From: Alentia gelatinosa
Taxonomy: Eukaryota > Annelida > Polychaeta > Phyllodocida > Polynoidae
DNA: 64,000 nt
Assembly (NCBI GenBank): GCA_950022655.1
Contig: OX465583.1
Coordinates: 15,399,298 to 15,463,297, forward strand
Direction: 5' to 3'
Within the stretch, counting starts at the first letter, position 1, and every line of letters begins with the position of its first letter. The translations under genes and the position numbers were made by a program. The notes under the pieces are model-generated. The model saw nothing but the letters and a program-made list of their open reading frames with translations. It searched no databases and was not told the DNA's origin. Shown piece after piece: positions 33,002 to 44,074 of the stretch.

Positions 33002-35020
33002 ACATGATGATGTGTGACTGGTAAAAGGGTGGGGGGGGGGGAAGTCACGTCTGTCTCCTGTCTCCTGTCTTTTATTTAAACCGTTATCTACTATATACCT
33101 CCATAAAGGAATGGATAAGAGAGGGCGCTACAGTTGATCTGAAAATGCAGCCCCCCAGCACCTGACCTCATGCATCCCCTCGTCACACAAGAGATCAGAC
33201 CTCCACTGCATCTATAAGATGCAAATAAGAGGATGAAGTCAAACTTCTGAGCTAGAACGGCGCTGGGTCTTTACATATGTATATCGCAGTGAACGTCAAT
33301 AAAAGACCAAACAAGTAGTTCCAGGGCACAAACGTTAATCTTTTGTATTCAGATAAGATATGTATATCTCAACAGTTGGCCCCTGGTGCCAAGGACTATA
33401 TCATAAATAACTATTAATCTATACAGTTGGAACATAGCAGAGACCAGGTTTGACCATAGGTCAGGAAGGCATATTAGGGACTAAGGTCGGGTCCGGATTC
33501 AAACAGTGTTTCCCTAAAAATTCTTATAATTTGACTTGTGTTGCATATCTAATTAGTTTAAGGAAGCAATTGTTTCTAGATAATAACTAGAGGAAAAACA
33601 TTGTTTGAAATCATAATGTGAAAATATTGCATCATTTCCAACCAAGCCTTACTTCTCCATTCTCTGCCTACCACCACAATGCTATAATATATGCTGCATA
33701 CCACAAAAAGGGGCTTTTTGGTACTTTTTGACTTCTACTATGAGTACAATGAAAGTTAAGGTATCAAAATGATCCTCAAGGAGATCTCTACTTGATTAAA
33801 CTGGGCTTTGATTTTGCTTCCATATGGAATTCTATGAAATCTTCACTCATATTCTAGAAGTCAAACATTTTGCCTAACTTCTAGCATGATTTCAGAGAAA
33901 GTATGACACAAATGAAAACAGATAAATCACCTCAATAAATTCAAAATATATATGACAATAAAGCCCACAATCTCTAGTTTAATATGGTATCCTTTGTTAA
34001 TCAGTATCTTTTTCATAGCCTGAGTTATAAGAATTTCTGTATTTGAAGTAAAAAATAACTAGTTTTCAGTCCCCAATATGGTTGCACGACCTATAGTTTA
34101 CTCTCTGTCCCCAACCAAAGTGAGCGGTACATAGCATGCTGAGCCTGCATGATTGAGAGATCACTTGGGGCCAGAGGGTCCACAAGAGCCCCCGGTCATG
34201 GCCCATACTCACTATAATACATTCATATATATATACACGTATATATTTATACATATAAATTCAGTTTTTTCCTTGTTGCTAGGACCATCAGATATCCTTA
34301 TAAAATAGGCAATGTTCGGGAAGCAGGGCTTCAGAGATTCAGGTATATATCAACTAGAATTTGGCCTTTTTTTATAGGCCTAAATCTTGCAATGACTACT
34401 ATATGATCTAGACCAATAAAACATCAAACCAGGAGTATTGACAATCACTCCATGAAAAACGCAGATATACGCCACTGCATAAATGCATGTACCCGATGTA
34501 TATTGTTATTTTCATATGTATACGTCCAAATTTCATGGCAGGGTAAAGGGGGGGGGGGGGATGTCCACCGGGCTCCCCACGTGAACCGACGCACACCGAT
34601 TTTGACCTCCTGATTCCAATTCATATCGTAGCGCGTATCGGGGCAGTTAGTCAGGTTTCTATGATAACGCTACTGACACGCACCGACGGGCTATGATAAA
34701 ATAATTTTGTTTTGTATTTACAGGTAAAATATCAATCATAAATGTGCATTATTTCTGGAGTTATATGGGAAATATTGTTAATTACGCTGGTTGCGTCATG
34801 ACCTATATCGGGGTGTATCAGGGACCATGGCGCCTTTTCCATGCACCCTACCAAACATATTACGACATACATACAGGTGCATACATGTCACCTTCCCTTT
34901 ACTAACAGTTAGCATAAATATGAATATGTTTATACACACAAAAAAACACTGGCCCAGCGCCACTCGACCACCCAGCCACCCAGCCTGTTTGCTGCCTACC
35001 CCAGGCCTGCCCCAAGCCAA
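33002..35020. other. No gene seen; AT-rich with small microsatellites
   Basis: G runs at 33030-33041 and 34549-34560, a TA-rich microsatellite at 34226-34260. 34555-34700 has family A-like words (TCATATCGTAGCGCGTATCG) but no TIR pair. No supported ORF. Confidence 0.45.
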
Positions 35021-35250
35021 CCCACAGTGTGTGTGGACGGATTACCCCAAGGCCTCTGCCTTCATACATTATCAGAGTATTGTCAATGGATGGGCTGGTT
35101 CATGGCTGTGTGCCGAAGGGTAGTGAAGGGTGTGAAAGCGGTGGGTGTGAAAGCAGTGGTGGCTGTAGAGGTGTTGGTGGCGGTTGTGTTGGCGGTGGCT
35201 GGGTGGTGGCAGTTGTGGTGGTAGGGTGACATCTGATGAGACTCCGTATT
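35021..35250. repeat. Duplicated GTGTGTGGACRGATTA block and GTGG-rich tract
   Basis: CAGTGTGTGTGGACGGATTA (about 35024) recurs at about 35938. The following GTGGTGGCGGTT-rich tract is low complexity, and the ORFs over it are compositional. Confidence 0.55.
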
Positions 35251-35268
35251 GCATATGTATACAGTACC

Positions 35269-35470
35269 AGAATTATAACCACGGAAGAATGGTGTTTTCA
35301 AAGGAAAATCCATTAAGAACGGTAATAAAACAACAGAATGTTGGGTTCATTATGTGTAATAAAGCAATTGGTACTCTATCAGGTTTTATAAAGTTTTTAT
35401 AAAATAAATTGATAATATAACATTGTATTTTCCGTATACCACTGACTTGGATGGTTAATGGCAAACGAAA
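35269..35470 (+). repeat. Unclassified repeat, segment alpha copy 1
   Basis: Aligns with 36234-36437 over about 200 bp: GGTGTTTTCAA, CAGGTTTTATAAAG and GACTTGGATGGTTAATGGCA occur in the same order. A partial third copy lies near 14402-14520. No TIR or ORF identified. Confidence 0.7.
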
Positions 35471-35520
35471 TAAAAACAACAGCGGTGAGATCAGAATTAT
35501 TGGCTAGCACTGCACCAAAA

Positions 35521-35850
35521 CCACTATTTTACATATATATATACGCCATCGCGATAACGCACGTATTGGCTGTATCGTGCCTTGTTTATATTTGTATACG
35601 CCTCTTATCCGCGTCTGCGTTTCGGGCGTCTATGAGGTAGTTACCATATGTAGACGCGCGCGACTTGGCTGTATTTCACGCCTTGCGTATCCAAGATAAA
35701 ACATACTCTGTGCGATATATATATACGCCAGGCGTATATATGATACCAAAAAACAAAATAATTGCAACCCGCAGCCCGCCCCGTCCTGTAGGTGTTGGTA
35801 GAGGATGCACCAACACTGACCCGCCACCCGCGACCTCCCAACCCCATCCC
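35521..35850 (+). repeat. Unclassified repeat, segment beta copy 1
   Basis: Contains ACGCCATCGCGATAACGCAC, GTCTGCGTTTCGGGC and GGTGTTGGTAGAGGATGCAC, all repeated in order at 37852-38165. Rich in TATACGCC words. The function is unknown. Confidence 0.75.
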
Positions 35851-36200
35851 CTACCGCCCCCCAACACCCCACCACCCCACCACCCTACACTCACTCTACC
35901 CACAGTGAAGCCCTGGTACACGACCCCCGCCTCCCTGCAGTGTGTGTGGACAGATTAGCGGCCGCTCGGCGTGTGTGAGATGCCCCCCCACCACCCCCTG
36001 TCACCCCCCGACTCCCCCCCACCACCCAACGCCACCCCCAGCCAGCCTCAGTGAGAAGCCCTCCGCTGCCCGCCGCCCACCGCCCACCGCCCGCCGCCAG
36101 CCGCGTTTGTACAGGTTGACTCAGTGGAAAACCCTCCCCCACCCCCCACCGCCCGCCGGTGCCCGCCCGTGCCCGCCGCCCGTTCTTAGGGACTCAATGT
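35851..36200. repeat. C-rich low-complexity tract
   Basis: CCACCACCC- and CCCGCCG-rich sequence; proline-rich ORFs here are compositional. Confidence 0.7.
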
Positions 36201-36233
36201 CTATAGTGTTAACTTCTTAAAGGCTTATATGGG

Positions 36234-36437
36234 AATACCCAGAATACTATAGAAATATGGTGTTTTCAAGAAAAAATCTATAAGAAAAACAGTAAAAATC
36301 CCAAAGAATGCAGGGTTTATTATATGTAATTAATCAATTTATATTCAATCAGGTTTTATAAAGGTTTTATAAAATAAATTGGTAATATAAGATTGTATTT
36401 TTCATATAATACAGACTTGGATGGTTAATGGCAAATG
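36234..36437 (+). repeat. Segment alpha copy 2
   Basis: Second copy of the 35269-35470 block in direct orientation, followed at 36490-36710 by GGAATCAGGCGTATATATGA and by segment gamma. Confidence 0.7.
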
Positions 36438-36597
36438 AAATATGCTACCAGTAGTGTCCCCAAGTTGCAAAGATCGGAACTATTGGATGGTGGTGTATAT
36501 ACAACGGAATCAGGCGTATATATGACGTATATGAGACCGCACCATGGACATGTATGTACGCCACTAGATAAGGCGTCTATGAGACGGATAACAGGTC

Positions 36598-36665
36598 GAA
36601 CTTCTAGACGCAAAATCCTACTGTTAGACGCGTTTCGTAAAGCAGTAAGTTTCGTGCAGTGTTGT
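36598..36665 (+). repeat. Segment gamma copy 1
   Basis: ACTTCTAGACGCAAAATCCT and GTTTCGTGCAGTGT match 38177-38250 in order. Confidence 0.7.
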
Positions 36666-36739
36666 GGCATAAATACAACAGAATCAGGTATATACATTTT
36701 TATATAACTCATAGATGAAGCGTATACATACACAATGGA

Positions 36740-37345
36740 AAATAGGACTAACTTCTTTACGCAAAATCATAGCTATGTATGCCAGATGTATACATATATG
36801 TAAATTAGGTTTCTTCACGCTGTGAATATGCATTTGAAATATTAAAGAATCAAGCTTATATCCACGAATATGCATAGTGAAAGGACTTAGTGTCTCTGTA
36901 AGTGTTGTTGTGAGCATGGGTATCTGCTGTTTCAGTTGGTTCTCTACAGCTCCCTATACCACTCACACTGTCTAAGCCTTACTTTACTAAAAAGTTACCA
37001 CCGACAGAAGCCACCAATAAACAGGTTTGTAAAGAGCAATTAGTTCGTGCTGCGGCCACCAGGCAAGCAGCTGGCGCTGCCGACACGCTTCAGTGAACTC
37101 ACAATCTCCACCACAGCAGGCTGGTGAAAATAGATACAAGGCAGTTTAATTCAAAGGCAATCAGAGGAACTCGGCAAAAGACATCGCTTCCACCGCTCAT
37201 AGTGAAGACTGGAATAAAAATGGCGGAGTCTGAGACAGAGGACTGATTAGATGTGAATTTACTGCGGGCCGGGGACCGGGCGTCCATGTTGTTCTCCTGT
37301 TTTGAGATGAGGAAGATATTTGTATAAGATGGAACTCTCTTTATA
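36740..37345. other. No gene seen
   Basis: A YY1-like AAAATGGCGGAG lies at about 37217 near GC-rich DNA, with a minus-strand ATG at 37287. Neither leads to a recognisable product. Confidence 0.35.
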
Positions 37346-37835
37346 TCTCTCTCTCTCTCTCTCGGTCGTTCTCATTGTATATGTTTCGCTCTGTTTTTCT
37401 CTGTCTTTCTGTCTTATTCTGATTCTTTATGTCTCTCCCTTCTTCCTGCGGTTTTTTTAATACGTGTGTGTTTCTCTCTCTTTGTGTCTGTCAATCTCTG
37501 GTTCTCTGTCTTTGTTTGTCTTTTTGTTTCTGTCTATCCCATTTTCTCTGTATCTCCCTCTATATCTAATTTTGATATCTCGGTTTCTCTGTCTATCTGT
37601 CTGTCTGACTGCCTCACTGTCTATTTGTCTCTATCTCTGGTCCTCTTTGTCTCTGTCCATATTTCTCCCTCTGTTTGTTTTTCTTTGCCTCTTTCTCCGC
37701 ATTATCATGTTTCTCTCTGTGTCTCTCCGTCACGCTGATATATGCTTTCCCGCTTTCCCGCAATCTCCTGTCTCTCTGCTCTTTCTGTCTCCTTTTCTCT
37801 CTGCGTTTCTGTTTCTGACTTTGTCTTGCTGTTCA
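37346..37835. repeat. Polypyrimidine CT/TCTG tract
   Basis: Nearly 500 bp of TCTCTCTGTCTTTCTGTC-like sequence on the plus strand with few purines other than G in CTGT words. The leucine/serine-rich ORFs over it are compositional. Confidence 0.85.
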
Positions 37836-37851
37836 CCTCACATGGTGATAC

Positions 37852-38250
37852 CACCATTTTACATACATATACGCCATCGCGATAACGCACGTATCGGCTG
37901 AATATTGACTTATTTTCATTTATATACGCCTCTTATTCGCGTCTGCGTTTCGGGCATCTACGAGACAGTTTCCATATGTAGACGTGCGCGACTTGGCTGT
38001 ATTTCACGCCTGGCGTATCCAAGATAAAACTTGCTCTGTGCGATATATGTATATACCAGGCGTATATATGATACCAAAAAAAAAATTGTGACCCGCGGCC
38101 CGCCCCGTCCTGTGGGTGTTGGTAGAGGATGCACCAACACTGACCCGCCACCCGCGACCTGCCAACACCAACCCCTAACTTCTAGACGCAAAATCCTACT
38201 GTTAGACACGTTTCGCATACATATGTAAAGCGGTAGGTTTCGTGCAGTGT
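37852..38250 (+). repeat. Segments beta and gamma, copy 2
   Basis: 37852-38165 repeats segment beta. Segment gamma (38177-38250) follows directly, whereas in the 35-36 kb copy about 750 bp separates them. The beta-gamma join is therefore probably the compact form of the element, or a deletion. Confidence 0.7.
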
Positions 38251-38379
38251 ACCGACCGCATCAGGTGGCCAGTGAGCCCTGGTCTGCTCTATCCTTGATT
38301 CTCCTTTAACTCTGAAATGAACGCTGACCAGCCTAAATACCCGTATGGCGCCAACATGAAATCCACCCGTTTAGTTCCT

Positions 38380-38840
38380 AGTATCGTCTTCTTGATTGGG
38401 CCAGAATAAACACATGCTGTATCCTCTCTGTCTACCTCTCTCTTACTGTCTATCTCTCTATGTGTGCGTGTGTAATCTCTATCTTATCTCTATCTTTGTT
38501 GTTAAAAAAAGAAAGTGTTTTTCTGCTGTCCTGTAGGGGTGTGAGGGGTGAGGGAAAACATGGGTGTTCCGCTTAGAAATAAAAGTCGCTCATGATCCAT
38601 GAATGCCGATCGCTTGACCTACACACTGGTCTCTATCTTTGCTTTTGATCCTGTCCATTTTACTTTCGCACTCTGTCTCTCTGTCTCGACAATATGGTTC
38701 CCCTTTTGTTATTCTGTCTGCCTTCATCTCTATTTTGTTTTGTCTTCCCCTTTCTCATTATGCTTATGTTTCTTTGCATATATTTCTCTTGTTTTGTTCT
38801 TGTCACTCTGTCTGTCTCCTTCTATCTCGTTTTCCATGGT
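38380..38840. repeat. Second CT-rich tract
   Basis: Broken pyrimidine-rich sequence similar in composition to 37346-37835. The ORFs are compositional. Confidence 0.6.
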
Positions 38841-40265
38841 GATGTCAACCGTCTCAACTTCTATGTAAACCCTGGGCCCGTTTACTAATTTAGGATCTTG
38901 CATGTAGACCCTTGTCTGTATGTCAATGTTCAGCTAGCTTTTGTTATTTTTTACAATCAAAAGAATACTGCCAGCTGACATGTTTCTGTCAGGTCCCTCC
39001 AAACAGTGACCATACAGTGTCAGTGGGCACTGTCTTTCCTCATAGGTTGTTATGTCTACTATAAACATGTGAAGAAGAGGCCTGACACTATGACCAATGT
39101 TATGAAATTCATAATCGCCGATGGAACACCACCTCTACTTTCTTCGGGACCATCGCACAGCTGTTGCAGCATTTGTTTTTTTTTTTTATTACGAGATAGT
39201 GGTTTTACTGATGTAGAGACAGAGCCTGGAGTGTTTCTTAGGTATTACCATTACCAGTGAGTTTTGAGTGAATTTCATCAATATACACATATATCTAATT
39301 AACTGTCATGCACCTTGCATTATTGTCAGGCACCTATTGTTTCATAAGTGTTTATTCTATGAATATATTTATACTTTTTTGGTGATAAATGATGTATACA
39401 TGTATGCCCGCAATAACCCTAGCATAGTGTCTGCCACAATAGGCCTGCAATTTTGATGCTAGCTTAGTGATATTGCACAACTACCTTTGAATATGCTTGC
39501 CAGATCACTAGAAGTCTTAATAAGATGGGCCCTCACTCCACAGCTATGGCAAGGTGTTACAGTACCCACTCATTATCTTCTCTGCCACATGCTATATATT
39601 TTTTTTCTTTTTAGATTCTAACAAAAAAACAGATACGTTTGACCTAAAAGCAGTATAGATTACCCTTATGTTTGTGAATCGGAAATCAAATTCCCCACCC
39701 CCCCCCCCCCCCCAGTAAAATACCAAAAAATGAAATCCCCCTCCCCAGCAGAATACCATCATATCAACTGTCTCCTCCTCTAAAAGCTCATCCCCACTTC
39801 TGTAAATAATAAACTCAGCTAGGGCCTGTCATTAGACTGCGAATCAGGTTTGAAGGAATGTGTCTTTTCTTTTCTAACGATTGTAATATTTGATCAGTAA
39901 GACATGGTGTTTTATTATTTTTATGTCACATTATCATGACCTGGCAAAATGATGCTTTACCATGATATGATAATATGCCAATATAACATTATATCATCAT
40001 GACATTTGACGTCATGATCTGACGTTTTGTCATTTTGACGTCGCATTATAATAATATGAATGAAGACAAAGAACTTCTCCATGAACAGATGCGTCATATA
40101 GAACTCACGCCTTCTCATATCTCCGCATGAGAAACAAACAACTTAATCAGACGCCTCCCGGCGAAACGATGCCATTTAATGTGGGAATAATTCAGACCCT
40201 GGCAATAAAAGCGCAATTATATCCCATCCCTAGACTCATAAACCAATGCCTCATACATTCTGGGG
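38841..40265. other. No gene seen; C homopolymer
   Basis: A run of about 17 C near 39696-39713. TCATGA/TTATGAC-rich AT DNA at 39900-40060. No supported ORF. Confidence 0.45.
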
Positions 40266-40274
40266 CTTAAGGCT

Positions 40275-40445
40275 CGGTGCTGCTCAGAGCTGCCAAGAGC
40301 TGTTCGGAAATTCTTAGATCAGCTCAGAGCTGCACAGAGCTGCTCAGAGCTCCTCAAAATTGCTCAGAGCTGCTCGGAGCTGCTCGGAGCTGCTCGGAGC
40401 TGCTCGGAGCTGCTCGGGGCTGATCAGAACTGGACAGCTCAGCGC
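40275..40445 (+). repeat. 10-bp minisatellite (GAGCTGCTCG)
   Basis: Tandem GAGCTGCTCGGAGCTGCTCG units, clean at 40362-40425 and degenerate on the left. Related words recur at 16690 and at the window end (63971-64000). Confidence 0.8.
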
Positions 40446-40707
40446 CGAGTTCCCGGCCAGGGCGGGACGGCGGGAGTGGATGGGCCGCGCTTCTTTGCGG
40501 CGTAATCATCCACTTGGGGAGCTGTAATCCCGACGGGTCAGAGCGGCGTGGCCGTGTCGACTGTAGCCACCCGACTGCCTTGTGTCCTATCTTAATGCAA
40601 TCAACAGGAGCTTCACGGTAATATGCCCTCAGGGCCGTCCCGGGTGGACGTTTAAGGGCAGTGCTGCCCCGCGTTGTGTTCTGGTCGGGAAGGGCTTCTT
40701 TTCTCAG

Positions 40708-40767
40708 AGAAATAGCGAGGAGGATATTGCCGTGACCCCAGAGGACGAAGACAACAGCGGCTTATAA
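40708..40767 (+). CDS. Candidate terminal coding exon
   Basis: A pyrimidine-rich acceptor (CTTCTTTTCTCAG, AG at 40706-40707) is followed by an open frame of 19 codons, RNSEEDIAVTPEDEDNSGL, ending in TAA. The acidic, serine-containing tail has the look of a protein C-terminus. No upstream exon or polyadenylation signal was found nearby and the protein is not recognised. The frame also stays open upstream of the acceptor, so a short unspliced ORF is the alternative. Confidence 0.3.
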   Translation, partial: RNSEEDIAVTPEDEDNSGL

Positions 40768-41518
40768 TGATTTCAAAACAAGCTGGGAGGCAGAGAGTCT
40801 CCAGCGTGATCCGCACAGACTAAAAAGAGCAGGGACTGCGACTTGTCTTCTGGTGGATGTGCTTTGGATGTCGTATGGTGGTGATAAATGTGAGCTGCAA
40901 CGTTAAAGTCATTGTCGGGTTTTTGTATGTGAAAGCAAGTGACAATGTCTATGTTCGTCGTTGTTTCTTGGAATTACATCTAGGAAACTAATATATATTC
41001 TGCATTCCTCATTCTGGATGGTAAACAGATCTGATTCTTTTTTACGTTTCCCTTGCATTTTCGTTTCATTATACAACAATAGATTTATCGGGAGAATTAT
41101 TTTCAAGACAAATTAGGCAACTATAACATTGCGTTGTTTAGACGAAAAATACACAAAATATGAGCAGTTGTTATGTAACTTCTTTTTTACAGAGTAGAAA
41201 AGCAGGTGTGTACAGGTCAGTAGTTGTGAAGCGATTGGCGTACCCGTTCATTAGGGCTGACTGGAGGGTTGACTGTAATGCGTAACATGCCACCCCTGCT
41301 AACTCATGTGGTTCTGGTCACGTGAACCTCCCACGTGACTCCACCACTCTAGACACCACTGTCGTCCACTTCTTCCCGGGATGCCAACGAGATTGGAACT
41401 CCCCATGGTACCCCAGCCTGACCAGGGTTTACCCCACTTAATCCATTTAAACCATCACTGAAGATGGGGAAGACCACATCAAACTTCGCGAAAATAACGC
41501 ACACTACAAAGAGGGAGT
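40768..41518. other. No gene seen
   Basis: Possible 3' UTR of the candidate exon, otherwise unique-looking. A short block near 41256 (ATTAGGGCTGACTGGAGGGT) is similar to one near 45310. Confidence 0.4.
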
Positions 41519-41815
41519 CTATAGAGGAAACCCATGAAAGTTTAGGGTCTGAGCTCGTATCCCATCGAGTTTGAATCACGTAGTAATTCACAAGGCGAAG
41601 CCGCGTTAATTGCTATGTGATTCAAATGAGATGGGATCGAGCTCTGACCCTAAACTTGAATGGGTTTCTGAATTTATCTCACCCTTAATATTGACTAATG
41701 GGCTAACATTTGTGACATTATCCCCCATTGGATATATTTCCTAAATATCTAATGGGTGTTAGATACGAGTTTCCAATGTTAAGTCTATGGAGAACAAATA
41801 TCTGGGGTGAGATAA
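41519..41815 (+). mobile_element. Palindrome-IR2 element, copy P
   Basis: 297 bp. The 154-bp palindrome pairs GAAACCCATGAAAGTTTAGG with CCTAAACTTGAATGGGTTTC around AGGCGAAGCCG (41593-41603). IR2-left TTTATCTCACCCT starts at 41673 and IR2-right GGGGTGAGATAA ends at 41815. AATGTTAAGTCTATGG precedes it. The payload contains a small palindrome (CCCATTGGATAT with ATATCTAATGGG). Nearly identical in sequence and length to the reverse-oriented copy Q. Confidence 0.85.
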
Positions 41816-42806
41816 TACCAGGAAACTGTTGGGAAAATGGATGCCTACTCCTGAATGATTGCAGCTCACCATCAAGCACCACATTGTGGAAACCGCTCGC
41901 GCAGGGGGCGAGCACACACTCTACCAGCGACAAACTTGCCCCGCTCAGCTAAAACACCTTCAAACTTGCTCCACCTCTTCGCCAAACTGCAAATTCATTA
42001 CCCGCAGACTGAATCCATGAGTTCACATGTTACGTCTTCACCATACCCCTGCTGTTTACATGTTTCCTTTGTCTGGTCCAAGCCAATGATCATTCTCCCA
42101 GGCAAGACCAACCCACTCGGGTCAAGTTTCACAACAACAACAACAACAACAACAAAATTCCTCAGAAATCACAGGGACATGAAATTTAATCCCCATACAC
42201 CACTGATTTTTTAGGATGGATTTTTTGGAAAACAAGTTTCACAACAACACCCGACCGGGGACTAGGCAGAGGTCAAGCACCGTACACCAAAAGCTCAGCC
42301 CTCCTCTCTACACTGACAGTCTAAGCCCGTCAACGCATGTCTATGTCTTTATATCTACTTGCCTCTTACCAGCCCTGGCCTTTTTCTCCCCAGGGGGTCA
42401 CATGACTCATTTAGTCATTCTTAATTGCTTCGGTAAGAAATTTAAAGATGACTTCTTCATAAACTCGGAACTCATGAACTGTTAATACCTGTTTACTTGT
42501 GTTTACTTTATTCTCAGTCCCTGAGACATAACCCTCTAAATATTCGAGCCTCAGAGGCACCTACTTCACGAGTCCCCGCACCCCTTCCCCCACTCGCCTT
42601 CACCCGGCCTTCGCCTCTGCACTGTAACCACAAGCCTGGAGGCGTCACTCCCCGTGTTGCCCTCGGCACACTCTCCAGCTCCTCCGCCCACCATATGTGT
42701 CTTTCCACGTGTCCTCACCTCCGCCCTGGTCGCTGGCCCCAGCCTGCCCACGACCACGTGTCCCTCACATGAACTTAACGGGTGGGCAGACCGTGGCCGC
42801 CCCTAA
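41816..42806. other. No gene seen
   Basis: Mixed unique sequence; a CAA microsatellite at 42134-42156; C-rich DNA at 42550-42780. No supported ORF. Confidence 0.4.
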
Positions 42807-43131
42807 TGCCCCAGTCACACTGGCGTAAAATTCGGCGTTTCTTCTACGTATTTGAATTGTTGGAGACCACATATTAGCTACGGATTTGGAACGTATTTGT
42901 TTGCTTTTCTTTAACGTTTTAGTACGCTTCTCAACGTTCATCAACGTTCATCAACGCTTATCTACGCTTCTGTACGCATTGTGGCGTTTTTCGGCGCATT
43001 CCGACTTTCCTTTACGCATCTCCGCGTATTGCGGCGTTTTGCGGCGTATTTTGAGATTCCAAAATGCGTAGAAGAACGTAGACGTGCGTACACGAAAAAG
43101 CGCCGTTTTTTACGCCAGTGTGACTGGGGCA
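42807..43131. mobile_element. Harbinger-like MITE with perfect TIRs
   Basis: 325 bp, flanked by TAA on both sides (42804-42806 and 43132-43134). TIRs TGCCCCAGTCACACTGGCGT and ACGCCAGTGTGACTGGGGCA are perfect over 24 bp. The interior is built of ACGTTCATCAACGCTTMT and GCGTATTGCGGCG words. TWA duplication suggests PIF/Harbinger. No ORF. Confidence 0.85.
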
Positions 43132-43376
43132 TAAGCTGGGTCGAACCGTCTGCCCCCTCATCAAAGCCCAGTCACTGCCTTCCCAAGATGTGTTGTCACA
43201 CGTCACATTGCCTGCTGGTCACTGCCAGTCACATGTCATCACATGTCCTTCATCACCACCTTGGTCTGCAGTATCATCAGCACTGGACACACCACCGCCT
43301 TGGTCAGCAATATCGTCAGACCCGGACACACCCCTCTGCTACCTGGCTCACCAGTCTGGGGCCCAGGGACCTGTTT

Positions 43377-43680
43377 CACTAGTTTTGTGACATGTCTAGA
43401 TCATAGATGGCGTCTAGATGGTGTGTCCGGTTTCATAAGAACTAGACATCAGACTTTGTTTTGTTCATTCTTGCTTGCACTGTTGGTGCCGCTTTTCATG
43501 TCTCTCTAACACTTTTGTCACAAAACTAGTGAAACAGGTACATGACGTGTAGATTTGTCTAATTCTTATGTTTGGGGTCTGTCTTTACCTGAGGGCAGCT
43601 ACTTGTGTTGTCACGAAACTAGACAACCCCAATGTCTGTATGGTGCCACAGACATGTCACGAAACTAGTGAAACAGGTCC
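43377..43680. mobile_element. CWG-flanked MITE, copy 2
   Basis: 304 bp bounded by GGACCTGTTTCACTAGTTTT and CACGAAACTAGTGAAACAGG (plus TCC), flanked by CAG (43374-43376 and 43681-43683). Same termini as 29832-30128 and 56757-57043 but a diverged interior. Confidence 0.8.
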
Positions 43681-43683
43681 CAG

Positions 43684-44074
43684 GTCCACTTAGCCTTTCT
43701 CTTCACGCCATCCTCCGGCCCTCACCCTCACCCGTACATCACAAGTCCCCACCATGTGTCCCTGCACGTCACTCCCTCATCTCTGCCTAGGTTCCAGGCA
43801 ACTCTGGGCACGCTCTCTCCACTTGCCTTCATGATGGCCTCTGCCTTCATGGTGGACTCTCCATGAGGCCCGGCTCTCACCCATCACCATGGACTCATCC
43901 TGGCTGCCGTCAAAACATCTACCCCTACACATTCATGTTGGCCGCTCCTCCCAGCCCCTGGTGTGATGGCTCAATGGCAGCCTCTCCCCCTGGCTGCTAC
44001 AGGTCTCCCCGTCGTCGTCCTCTGGCATCCCTGCTCTCTGGGATGCCCCTGCCTAGGCCCAGGCCCCGACCCAG
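43684..44074. other. No gene seen; GC-rich
   Basis: C-rich DNA between two CWG-flanked elements; the ORF at 43863-44111 has no domain. Confidence 0.4.

Noticed and set aside
37464..37901. 145-aa hydrophobic ORF resembling membrane protein
   Set aside because: Leucine/serine/phenylalanine content is produced by the polypyrimidine tract.
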